A stretch of 45,827 nt of DNA from Streptomyces sp. rh34. GTDB lineage: Bacteria; Actinomycetota; Actinomycetes; Streptomycetales; Streptomycetaceae. The notes below the pieces were generated by a model. That model did no database searches and was not told the DNA's origin. It saw nothing but the letters and a program-made list of their open reading frames with translations. Shown in pieces: positions 18,174-25,774 of the stretch; position 1 is the first letter of the stretch, and the number at the start of each line of letters is the position of its first letter. The stretch covers positions 1-45,827 of the forward strand of contig NZ_NTGZ01000025.1 of the NCBI RefSeq assembly GCF_002551245.1, written 5' to 3'. A program made the position numbers and the translations under genes.

Positions 18174-18248
18174 GACCGTGTGCCCGAGAGGCTCAGGGGC
18201 TCGACTGCAACTCGAGTTACACCGGTTCGAATCCGGTCACGGTCTCCA
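18174..18248 (+). tRNA. tRNA-Cys (anticodon GCA), CCA encoded
   Basis: A complete cloverleaf. The acceptor GACCGTG (18174-18180) pairs with CACGGTC (18238-18244). The D arm is CCC...GGG with GG in the loop. The anticodon stem is CTCGA/TCGAG around CTGCAAC, giving anticodon GCA. A 4-base variable loop and T arm ACCGG-TTCGAAT-CCGGT follow. Discriminator U73 (18245) is the bacterial tRNA-Cys identity base. CCA is present in the DNA (18246-18248). A terminator hairpin follows four bases later. It does not look like the usual actinobacterial tRNA-Cys acceptor stem as I remember it. Confidence 0.93.
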
Positions 18249-18252
18249 TCGC

Positions 18253-18288
18253 GAAGTGGCCGTCCCCACGACAGGGGGCGGCCACTTC
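18253..18288 (+). terminator. Terminator after tRNA-Cys
   Basis: GAAGTGGCCG (18253-18262) pairs with CGGCCACTTC (18279-18288). The stem extends inward through TCCCC/GGGGG (one T-G wobble) to a 6-base loop. Confidence 0.9.
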
Positions 18289-18335
18289 CGTGTCCGCACG
18301 CAGGGCGGCCGACGCCAGGACAACCGGCCGGTCGG

Positions 18336-19106
18336 TCAGCCGGTCTTCAGGGCCTTCATCGCATCGCGCGTGTCGCTGATCAGCTCAGCCCGATACGCGA
18401 GCATCTCCGGTTGGTCCGCCACATCGGGCAGACGGTCCCGTCCCTGGTCGATGTCCGGAGGAGACATCCAGGAGGACAGGGTGAGTGTCACGACGGCACC
18501 GCCGTCCACCACCTGCACGCGCATGGAGTCGTCCTCCATGATCAGCAGATACGCCAGGTCGCCGAGGTCCGGTACGCGCTCCACCCGCTCCACGCCCGAG
18601 CCGTCGATTTCCGTCAGCGTGCCGCTCGCCTCGAACCCGGGGCGCGGGTCGGTCTCCTTGTGCAGCTCGGCCGTGAGGGCCGCCTGATAACCGGTGGACC
18701 AGCCCGAGGCCTCCTCGCCGTCCGGCGCCGGAATCACCGGCGCCGTGAAGTCGACGGTGCAGCGAATGCGGTGGAGGGCGGGGTGCTCGATGCCGTCCAG
18801 CCCGGTCGACGGCTCGGACGCCGGCTCCCCCAGCGCCTCGGCGAGCGCCTTCAGCCGCACCGCCGCGCAGGAGCCGGACTCCACGCGGTAGCCGCGCGGG
18901 TCAGGCTTCCGGTCGCCGCCGATCCCGTAGCCGAAGACCGCCGTCGCCCACACCGCCGACGCCGTCAGCGCCCCGGCGACGGCCCACAGCACTCCCCGCC
19001 ACCGCCGCCCGCCGCCGGCGGGCCCCCGCCCCGGATCGAACCCGCTCACCACGTCCGGGGGCCGCCCCGGCCCGGGCTCGCCCACCAGCTCCGGTTCAGT
19101 GATCAC
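18336..19106 (-). CDS. Single-pass membrane protein of unknown function
   Basis: 256 residues. A Gly/Pro/Arg-rich cytoplasmic N-terminus is followed by one membrane segment (about residues 37-60, VLWAVAGALTASAVWATAVFG) and an extracytoplasmic domain. That domain has two Cys (VESGSCAAVRLKALAEALG, RIRCTVDFTAP), suggesting a disulfide. GTG 19106 follows AGGGGAG. I do not recognise a named family; similar type-II-like anchored proteins with a Cys pair are common in Streptomyces. First gene of the minus-strand, lineage-specific block next to the tRNA, with its 3' end 48 bases from the tRNA terminator. Confidence 0.78.
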   Translation of the reverse strand: MITEPELVGEPGPGRPPDVVSGFDPGRGPAGGGRRWRGVLWAVAGALTASAVWATAVFGYGIGGDRKPDPRGYRVESGSCAAVRLKALAEALGEPASEPSTGLDGIEHPALHRIRCTVDFTAPVIPAPDGEEASGWSTGYQAALTAELHKETDPRPGFEASGTLTEIDGSGVERVERVPDLGDLAYLLIMEDDSMRVQVVDGGAVVTLTLSSWMSPPDIDQGRDRLPDVADQPEMLAYRAELISDTRDAMKALKTG

Positions 19107-19262
19107 GTGCTGGCTCTCCCCTGGTCGGACAACGGCACGAACCTTCGGACGGGTCCGGTCCTTCGCGGCATTCTCCGGCTGACCGGGCCGGTCCGAAAGT
19201 GTCCAGGTGTCCCGCGTCCCCCGCCGCCCCGGGGAGCTTCCCGCTCCGGCGGGGACGCGAAG

Positions 19263-19307
19263 GGCCCCGCACGGAACCGGGAAGCCGAGGGTTCACGTGC
19301 GGGGGCC
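19263..19307 (-). terminator. Terminator downstream of the secreted protein gene
   Basis: GGCCCCGCACG (19263-19273) pairs with CGTGC...GGGGGCC (19296-19307, one extra G). An inner GAACC/GGTTC pair continues the stem. It lies 20 bases past the stop at 19327. Confidence 0.7.
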
Positions 19308-19326
19308 GCTCACAGGGCGTGGGCCG

Positions 19327-20649
19327 TCAGACGCCGACCAGGGTGTACGTACCCGTACCGTCCTGCCTGCCGCTGGAGTACTGGCGGATGAACTCCCCGT
19401 CCACGTACCGGTCGTGGCCCATCATCGACCCGGTGTACTTGTTCTGCACACCGATCTTCGAGCTGCCGGGTACGTCACGGTAGATGAAGAACCGCTGGAG
19501 GTCGTCCTCCGCGCAGGAGGCCGTCATCAGGACCGCCCGGTCGGTGGCCGCGTTCGGCGCGGCGATGGTCGCGCACCGGCCGTTGCCCCAGTTCCACAGG
19601 GTCGCCTCGATGACTCCGTTGGCCTCCGTCACGTTGCACAGCCGCCAGTGGTCCAGATGGGCACTGAAGATCGTCGAGGGCCGCAGGCGGACACCGTCGT
19701 CCGCCAGGAGCGGCGCGCCCCAGGACAGGGGCTTTCCGGGCACAGCGATCTTGTAGACCTGCGTCTGGCAGTCGAGAGCGGCCCGCGCACTGCGTCCGGT
19801 GGCCCCGGGCTGTTCGGCGGACATGCCGCTGGTGCGGGCCGGGGGCTGCGCGAGGCGGTCCTGGTCCTGTCCCTGGTCCTGCTTCTGCCTCTGCTTCTGC
19901 TTCTCCGTCGGTGCCACCGCACCCGCCGGGTGCTCGGCCTTCGCGGCGGGCGAGCCGCAGTCGAGGAGCCCCTGCGCCTTGGCCATGATGCTGCCCGCGG
20001 GCACCGCGTCCTGGCAGCTCACCGCGCCTTCCTCAAGGGTGGTGTAGGTGGTGAAGCTGCCACCGCCGGGACCCTCGGCCCACTTCAGCAACCAGCTTCC
20101 GTCGCTCTGCTGGGAGCGGTTGCAGTTGAGGCTTCCGTAGGTACCGGTGACCTTCTTCGTGCCCTTGTAGACGCCGTAGTAGCCGGGCTGGTTGAAGCTC
20201 CATGCAACCGTGTTCGACTCGCTGCTGGTGGAGGCGTAGTCAACCTTCACCTCCAGACCGAGGCTCGCTTTGGCCGCTTCGAGGGTCGCGACGGCGAAAC
20301 TGCCCTCGACGCCGCCGGTGAGACCGACGGAGACCGTGATGACCGTCTCGGTGCTGGTGACGACGGTGTGGTTGCCGGTGGTGCCCTCGGTGACGTACCA
20401 GCCCTTGAAGTGGGTGATCGTCGGGGACACTTCGGTGTTCTTGACGTACGGGTGGCGGGTGCCGAGGTCGGCCGCGGTGCAGGCGCCGCCGAGCTGGGGT
20501 GCCGTCGTGGCGGTCGGTACCGCGGCGGCGGGTGAGGCAGCGGCCGGTGAGGCGGCGAGGCCCATGGCGGCGAGCGCTACGGCGACCGCGGGGGCGGTCA
20601 CCGCCATGAATGATCTGCCGGTATGGCTTCTGGTTCCTATGGGACGCAT
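19327..20649 (-). CDS. Secreted two-domain protein of unknown function
   Basis: 440 residues with a classic signal peptide (RSFMAVTAPAVAVALAAMGL, then ASPAAA cleavage sites). Domain 1 (about 55-225) is Ser/Thr/Val-rich with alternating polarity (STETVITVSVGL, VDYASTSSESNTVAWSF), then GYYGVYKGTKKVTGTYGSLNC. Such alternating strands are seen in pore-forming beta-toxins but also in other beta-sandwiches. A Gln/Lys/Asp linker (about 250-270) leads to domain 2 (about 290-440), which has regular Trp/Cys spacing (WRLCNVT, WNWGNGRCATI) reminiscent of beta-trefoil lectins. Paired Cys suggest disulfides. RBS GGGGG at proper distance from ATG 20649. Domain assignments are tentative. Confidence 0.8.
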   Translation of the reverse strand: MRPIGTRSHTGRSFMAVTAPAVAVALAAMGLAASPAAASPAAAVPTATTAPQLGGACTAADLGTRHPYVKNTEVSPTITHFKGWYVTEGTTGNHTVVTSTETVITVSVGLTGGVEGSFAVATLEAAKASLGLEVKVDYASTSSESNTVAWSFNQPGYYGVYKGTKKVTGTYGSLNCNRSQQSDGSWLLKWAEGPGGGSFTTYTTLEEGAVSCQDAVPAGSIMAKAQGLLDCGSPAAKAEHPAGAVAPTEKQKQRQKQDQGQDQDRLAQPPARTSGMSAEQPGATGRSARAALDCQTQVYKIAVPGKPLSWGAPLLADDGVRLRPSTIFSAHLDHWRLCNVTEANGVIEATLWNWGNGRCATIAAPNAATDRAVLMTASCAEDDLQRFFIYRDVPGSSKIGVQNKYTGSMMGHDRYVDGEFIRQYSSGRQDGTGTYTLVGV

Positions 20650-20857
20650 AACTGTCTGTTTCCCCCTGGTCGTGTCTGTCCGGACCGGACAGAGGTGAAT
20701 GTAGCGGCCACAGGGGGTGCCGGAGTGAGGCCCGAACTAGCCATGAATTGCCGGGGAAGGGCTTATTCCTCCCCGGTCGCAGACCGTTACCGAGGGGCGG
20801 ACAGAGCTGCGGCGACCGCCGACCGAACGCGGCCGCACGCAGCTGCGCGTCACCGGG

Positions 20858-21526
20858 TCACACGGGGTCCAGTGACGGCCGGGCCTCCAGCCCGCCGTTG
20901 TTCTCGCAGCCCAGCTCCTTCGCCATGGCCAGCGAGATGGAGTGGGCGACCGTCGCGTAGGCGTCCTTCAGCTTCTCCGGGTCGCCTTCGGGTTCCTTGG
21001 GCGACCAGCGCTCCACGCCGATCCTGACCTGAGCCGGCGTGGAGCCGGGCAGTATCGCGGACCGGCAGGCGAACTGGACAACAGCGGAGTCCGAAGCCGT
21101 CAGGGTTCGCTCTCCCATCGGGAGCACCGTGAACTTCGGAGCAGGTTCACCCTCCGGCGGGCCGCCGGCCAGCTCCCAGGTGACCTCCAGCCGATCGCTC
21201 TGGACGGCGTTGATCGCGAACACCTGGCAGATGTCCCCGGCATCGGCGGCAGGGGAGGCGAACGCCTCACTCAACGACCTGGCGGCGCGTGCGACGGTGG
21301 ATCCCTCGGCCGGCGCCGCGAACCGCGAGGACCCCGTGATCACCTTCAGCGCCTTGCCCGCCTCGGCCGAGACCGCTTCGCCGCCGCACAGTTCGATCGC
21401 CCCGGTGGACTGATCCTGCGTCGCGCCGGCCTTCCAGTCGCCCGAGCAACTGATCGCGCCTGCCGCCAGGGACACCGCGATGACCACGCCGACGAGGCCG
21501 CGGCTGGGCCTCCCCCGCCCGTTCAC
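20858..21526 (-). CDS. Lipoprotein B of the ESX-associated cassette
   Basis: A 222-residue lipoprotein with a hydrophobic N-terminus and lipobox AISC (Cys about 26). The mature protein contains three further Cys and ends with LAMAKELGCENNGGLE. That ending is shared with the lipoprotein at 21902-22591 (LAVAEKLECENDAGLP), so the two are paralogues. GTG 21526 overlaps the preceding gene's TGA by 4 bases (GTGA), indicating translational coupling; upstream in-frame starts would run through that gene. Expected on the outer membrane face; function unknown. Confidence 0.83.
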   Translation of the reverse strand: MNGRGRPSRGLVGVVIAVSLAAGAISCSGDWKAGATQDQSTGAIELCGGEAVSAEAGKALKVITGSSRFAAPAEGSTVARAARSLSEAFASPAADAGDICQVFAINAVQSDRLEVTWELAGGPPEGEPAPKFTVLPMGERTLTASDSAVVQFACRSAILPGSTPAQVRIGVERWSPKEPEGDPEKLKDAYATVAHSISLAMAKELGCENNGGLEARPSLDPV

Positions 21527-21902
21527 GCCGCCGCAGGCAGTGCGGCGGGAATGACAGGGGGCCTCACGCAATCCATCTCCTCCACGACCGACCGGGCGAA
21601 TGCACTGAGCAGATCCCACCGGAGCTCCGTTCCCAGACTCTGCCCCATCACATCGAACTGAAGCGGCAGATCGGACGGCTGGGAGGCGATGGTGCCTGGT
21701 ACGGCGCATGCCGCGAGCAACCGCATTTGGGCCGGGCCGGGTTCCGGTTGCACGTACACCGATTCGTTCGCCCTACGCCAGGTGCGGCTGTTCTCCGGGC
21801 TGTCCAGCATCTCCATGGTGAGAACGGCCGCCTCCACGTTCTTGGCACCGAGCAACGACTCGCGATGCCCGTCGACCGGCGCGCCTTACGCAGCATCGTC
21901 AT
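21523..21902 (-). pseudogene. Frameshifted middle gene of the lipoprotein cassette
   Basis: An ATG at 21902 overlaps the previous gene's stop (TGATG) and reads MTMLRK, but that frame turns into noise and stops at 21648. The coding frame from about 21885 to the stop at 21523 reads naturally from GAPVDGHRESLLGAKNVEAA and ends in a GTGA overlap with lipoprotein B. Joining them at about 21885 needs one extra base, so one base is missing, or a -1 shift or sequencing error is involved. An intact product would be about 126 residues without a signal peptide. TTG 21855 is an alternative start with a weak ribosome site. Confidence 0.65.
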
Positions 21903-22591
21903 CAGGAGTCGGACTCTGCCCGGCGGCCGAGCGGTGGGAGCTCTTGCAAACCCTGGTCCAGCTCTTCGGGGAGACCCGCGTCATTCTCACATTCCAACTT
22001 CTCGGCCACCGCCAACGCTGCGGAGTGCAGAACGGCGAGGTTGTTCATCAAGTTCTCCAGGGCGTCACCTCGGTCGTGGGCGTTGCTAAGCCCTCCGTAG
22101 ATTCGCGCCGGACGGTTCTTCGAGCCGTCGAGCCGCGGACTGACACATTCGAAATAGATGCCCGCCGAGCGGGTGTTGGCCAGCGCCTCCTTACCCAACG
22201 AGAACCGTCGCTCCCCTTCAGTGCTCCCTGGGTAATTAACGTCATGCGGAGCGTATATGTGGAAGGCCAAGGCTGTGTCTTCCCGACTGCCGCTTCCCTT
22301 CGCGTCCAACTCGCAGAGCTCTCCCCCTGGCGCCCAATTACGACCGGAGGCGTACCCCTTCTCGATATTCTCGATCAGCCGGTCCATGCCACCGCCCGCT
22401 CGCCGTTCGAAGGATGGCGCGCCCGCCACGGCCTCCACCGTCTTCTCCAGGCCACCCGCGAAAACTCCCTCGCACACCTCCGCTGCTTTCACGTACGGCG
22501 ACTGAGGCTCCGGATCCGATGCGCATGCGGTAGCGCAGAGAGCCGCGACGAGACCAGCGACCAGCGTCTTTCCGTTCCGGTTCACACTCAT
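21902..22591 (-). CDS. Lipoprotein A of the ESX-associated cassette
   Basis: A 229-residue lipoprotein: MSVNRNGK start, hydrophobic segment and lipobox ATAC (Cys about 23). Several Cys (AEVCEGVF, GGELCELD, YFECVSP, LECEN) suggest two disulfides in the mature part. C-terminal motif LAVAEKLECENDAGL is shared with lipoprotein B (20858-21526). It follows the large ESX-like gene by 26 bases and overlaps the next gene as TGATG, so the set is one operon. DNA here is visibly less GC-rich than the flanks. Function unknown. Confidence 0.85.
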   Translation of the reverse strand: MSVNRNGKTLVAGLVAALCATACASDPEPQSPYVKAAEVCEGVFAGGLEKTVEAVAGAPSFERRAGGGMDRLIENIEKGYASGRNWAPGGELCELDAKGSGSREDTALAFHIYAPHDVNYPGSTEGERRFSLGKEALANTRSAGIYFECVSPRLDGSKNRPARIYGGLSNAHDRGDALENLMNNLAVLHSAALAVAEKLECENDAGLPEELDQGLQELPPLGRRAESDS

Positions 22592-22617
22592 ACCTTTCGC
22601 TGCTGCCCAGGGCAGCC

Positions 22618-24969
22618 TCAGCCCGTCTCCGGATCTGCACCCTGCTGATTCTCTCGGTCGTTTCCGACCCCGTAGCCCAGGAGCATCGCTTGCTTCAGGT
22701 CCTCTCGAAGAGAGGAATCACTTTCGGTCGCATGGAGTGCGAGGAAATCCTCCATCGGAGCCTCCGCCATGGCTTCACCGTACCGATAGATCCTGTCCCA
22801 TTCCTCTCTGGTCCCCTCCTCCGCCTTCTCCTTGCTCCTTTCGACCGAGCCGTCCGAGAAATCCCCGACGACCTGACCGATGACCTGCTCAGCAGCACCG
22901 CTGGCCGTATCGGTCGCCAAGGGAATCAGTACGGCGGCAGCACCCACCGCAGCTGTCACCGGCAGAAACGCGACACCGGCGGCGACTCCCGCCGTCGCAC
23001 CGAACTCGACCCAGCCCGCACGCTTGGCCACAGCCTTCTCGTAGTCCTCATGCGTCTTCATTCGATCCGCCTGGACCTGGTCAGCCCTGGACTGATCGAG
23101 CATGCCCTGCACCTCGGCACCGGCCCGAACGGTCGCACGTGCGGCACCCGAGTCGATTCCATCGGCACCCACGTGCGTCTCCAGAACGCTTCTGATGTAC
23201 GCCTGCTCCGCCGTGGCGACAGTCGCGTAGGCGTCCGGATGCTGGCCGAGAGCGCTGAGGAAGTCGCGAGCGATGTACCGACCGTCCTCCCTGATATCAC
23301 CGAAGGGGATGTGCCCCGGCTCTACCTCCCCCTTTTCATTCTCGGGCGGGGCGAAGGAGCTGTCCTGATTCCCCTTATCCAAAGCCCAGTTGATGTCGTC
23401 GATGTATCCCGCACCCATGATGCCCAAGCTGTCCGCCAAGCCCTCCTGGTGTTTGAGCAAGCCTGCGTCCGACCCGTACTTCTCCATGACCTTCTGCATG
23501 ACCGCCGCGTTGTCGTCGTCCCGCTTCACGCTCGCGTCCGGTTCACCCGCCGGGTATCCCAGAGTTGCCGCTTCCAGCGCACGCCCCAACGCGTCCGGCA
23601 TGTGCTGGCGAGTCGCGTCCGTCGCACCCGGACTGTCAGCGCCGGTGTCCGGGAACGACTTCCACTTCTCGTCCCCGAAGAAGTCAAGGTACGAATTCTC
23701 CTCCCCGTCATCGCCCTTGCCAAGAGGTTCCGAGTCCTTCTTATCGACCGTGCCATCGTCGTTGTACGCGGTCGGGCTGTCGGTAAAGAACTTCTTCGCG
23801 GCATCCGGGCTGTTCCCCAGAGCCTCAAGCATGGACGTGACTGGATCGAATCCGGACCCACTCTTCCCCGAAGGATTGAACGGGTTCCCCGCGTAAGCAT
23901 TCGTCTGGTTGGTACCCGCGAAAGTGTTGGGGTTCTTCTGATGCAGCTGAGCGACATGCTCCGCAATAGGATTGAGGAACTTGGCATCATAGTTCCCGTA
24001 CCGCATGATGCCACCCAGTAGCTGGTAGCCGTACACCCCGCCGTAGTCGTTCCTGGCCAGCGGGATGCGTTCGGTTCCGAGCTTGCGCAAGTCCGGCCCC
24101 CACTCCGCCGAGAACGCCTTGTCGTTCGAGGCTGTGGCGAGATTCAGACCGAGGTTACGCTGAAGCGCTTGGACGTCCGCCAGTCGCTCCTTGTCGACCT
24201 TTCCGTACTCGTGCGTGTCCGTGGAGAGCTGACCGAAGAAGGCCAGCGACTTCTCAGGGCCGAGGCTTTCGTAGAAGGCCTTCGCGAACTCCGCCGACCT
24301 GCCGTTTTCGCGCAGCAGTTCGTTCAGCGCCCGGAGTTCGGCGGGCGTGAGGTCCCGGCCCTTGGCTGCCAGGGCGACCGCGCGGGCCGCCTCTTCCTGG
24401 TCGAACTTCGCGTACTTCGGGGCACTGAAGTCCTTGCGGTCGGTGACGTTGGCCTCAAGGGAGTTCTTGAAGGTCACATCGGTGTCGTTGCAGTTGTCGA
24501 CAATGAGGTCGATCCTGTTCTGCCATGACTCGACGTTCTTCTTCTCCTGCTGGAGGAGCTGGGTGAAGTCGGGCTCGTGCCGCGCCGCGTTGTTCTCGGA
24601 CAACGGAGAACGCGCCGCGACCCTGCCCCTGCCGTCCACCCGGATTCCGGCCGCCGGCCCTTCGTGTTCCCGGATGTGGATGAGGTCGTCCCTGGCCTTC
24701 TTGAAGGCCGTATACCCCTCTTCGAGCAGTGCCTTCACGCCCTTGGCTTCGGTTGCGGCGTCCGTGAACTCCTTGGCGGTTTTGCCGACGAACGCCTTGG
24801 TGACCCCCGCGTTGAGGCCCTCCCAGTTCGCCTTGTATGCCTTCGCCTTCATTCCGTCGGAGGCCTGATCGGCGAGCTTTTCCAGATTTGCCGCCATCTC
24901 CGACCAGTCGTCGGCCGCGGCCTTCAGTTTCCCCAGCGGGGCTTCGATGATGTCCTCGTAACTCAGCAT
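22618..24969 (-). CDS. Large ESX/WXG100-like protein (DUF6571-type)
   Basis: 783 residues. The N-terminal 110 residues are helical and resemble the WXG100/LXG helix-turn-helix of type VII secretion substrates (YEDIIEAPLGKLKAAADDWS, AYKANWEGLNAGV, KTAKEFTDAA). A long central region (e.g. LTPAELRALNELLRENG, YGYQLLGGIMRYGNYDAKFL, GFDPVTSMLEALGNSPDAAK) matches my memory of the Streptomyces family Pfam calls DUF6571. A hydrophobic segment (about 655-690) precedes an acidic, helical tail. No toxin motif is recognisable. ATG 24967-24969 is 19 bases after the small ESX-like gene. Likely secreted or surface-associated; inferred. Confidence 0.82.
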   Translation of the reverse strand: MLSYEDIIEAPLGKLKAAADDWSEMAANLEKLADQASDGMKAKAYKANWEGLNAGVTKAFVGKTAKEFTDAATEAKGVKALLEEGYTAFKKARDDLIHIREHEGPAAGIRVDGRGRVAARSPLSENNAARHEPDFTQLLQQEKKNVESWQNRIDLIVDNCNDTDVTFKNSLEANVTDRKDFSAPKYAKFDQEEAARAVALAAKGRDLTPAELRALNELLRENGRSAEFAKAFYESLGPEKSLAFFGQLSTDTHEYGKVDKERLADVQALQRNLGLNLATASNDKAFSAEWGPDLRKLGTERIPLARNDYGGVYGYQLLGGIMRYGNYDAKFLNPIAEHVAQLHQKNPNTFAGTNQTNAYAGNPFNPSGKSGSGFDPVTSMLEALGNSPDAAKKFFTDSPTAYNDDGTVDKKDSEPLGKGDDGEENSYLDFFGDEKWKSFPDTGADSPGATDATRQHMPDALGRALEAATLGYPAGEPDASVKRDDDNAAVMQKVMEKYGSDAGLLKHQEGLADSLGIMGAGYIDDINWALDKGNQDSSFAPPENEKGEVEPGHIPFGDIREDGRYIARDFLSALGQHPDAYATVATAEQAYIRSVLETHVGADGIDSGAARATVRAGAEVQGMLDQSRADQVQADRMKTHEDYEKAVAKRAGWVEFGATAGVAAGVAFLPVTAAVGAAAVLIPLATDTASGAAEQVIGQVVGDFSDGSVERSKEKAEEGTREEWDRIYRYGEAMAEAPMEDFLALHATESDSSLREDLKQAMLLGYGVGNDRENQQGADPETG

Positions 24970-24988
24970 GTGCGTTCTCCCCCGAGCC

Positions 24989-25411
24989 CTACTTCAAGTA
25001 TTCCGACAGCTTGGAAACCGCCGTCAGATCCCCGCCGATCTTCACGTCGTCCTTCGCGTGCTGCGCCTTGGTGTAATCGAGGTGATTCGAGATGTGCGCG
25101 CAGGAATCCAGCAGCGTCTTGAGATGGGTCTGCCAGCGGTCGTGCACCTTGAGCACCGCCGAACCGCTCGCGAAGTTGCCGTTGGTGAGCGCGACCGCCG
25201 CGTCGAAGGTGGCCGGACGGGCGTGGTCACCGTCCTTCGACAGCTTCGTCCTCAGCTCGTAGGCGTCCTTGCCTATAGCGCCGAGGTCATCCCGGCTCAC
25301 CACCAGGTCGGGTGCACCGCCGCCACTCTCGGCCGGAGCGCCGTTGAGCTGCATGGTGCTTCGCTCTGCCGCTGCCGCGCGCAGTTCGGCCCATTCCTTC
25401 TCGAACGTCAT
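24989..25411 (-). CDS. Small ESX-like protein (MTFEKEWA family)
   Basis: A 140-residue, mostly helical protein beginning TFEKEWAELRAAAAERSTMQ. A Gly/Ala linker and a helical C-terminal half follow (DLVVSRDDLGAIGKDAYELR, WQTHLKTLLDSCAHISNHLD). Size and helix-linker-helix layout resemble small partner proteins encoded just before large WXG/DUF6571 proteins in Streptomyces. ATG 25411 is where the family homology begins; longer in-frame readings are acidic or Arg noise. First gene of the cassette operon. Confidence 0.8.
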   Translation of the reverse strand: MTFEKEWAELRAAAAERSTMQLNGAPAESGGGAPDLVVSRDDLGAIGKDAYELRTKLSKDGDHARPATFDAAVALTNGNFASGSAVLKVHDRWQTHLKTLLDSCAHISNHLDYTKAQHAKDDVKIGGDLTAVSKLSEYLK

Positions 25412-25774
25412 GTATTCCCCCGGGACTTGCTGTGCGGACAGCCTTCGCTGCAACCGTACGGTCGCGGGCACAGGGCGGACGAGAGGGATCTGAGCCTTTC
25501 CCGGGCACAAATTCAGCGAAAGCCGTGGGGTGCGCGTAGGTCCGTCGTCGTCTTCTTCTTCGTCATAGCCGCGGCGTTTCTCGTCGTCGCCCTGATCGGC
25601 CCCTACCGCTTGTACCGGCGGGCCCGGCCGCAGCCGTCCGATGCCGCTCTCGCGGTGGGGCGGTTCGCCGCGTTCAGGGCCGCCCGGGGCTTTCCCTTCG
25701 GGGGCGTACGACCTCTCCGCCACCGTCGACGACGGCCCTGCTGAGCCGGGACCGCCGCCGCTGCCGACTGCGGG
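25412..25774. other. Intergenic region with possible membrane-gene remnant (+)
   Basis: No intact gene. On the plus strand about 25541-25640 encodes a clean hydrophobic helix then a basic stop-transfer (VVVFFFVIAAAFLVVALIGP, YRLYRRARPQ). After about 25680 the natural-looking continuation (SGAYDLSATVDDGPAEPG) is in another frame. There is no in-frame ATG/GTG with a ribosome site before the helix. It could be a decayed small membrane-protein gene or chance. The promoter of the ESX-like operon must also lie here. Confidence 0.35.

Noticed and set aside
18174..25774. Integrated element with attL/attR at tRNA-Cys
   Set aside because: The 3' end of the tRNA is not visibly repeated at the other side and there is no integrase, replication or transfer gene, so only a lineage-specific block is claimed.
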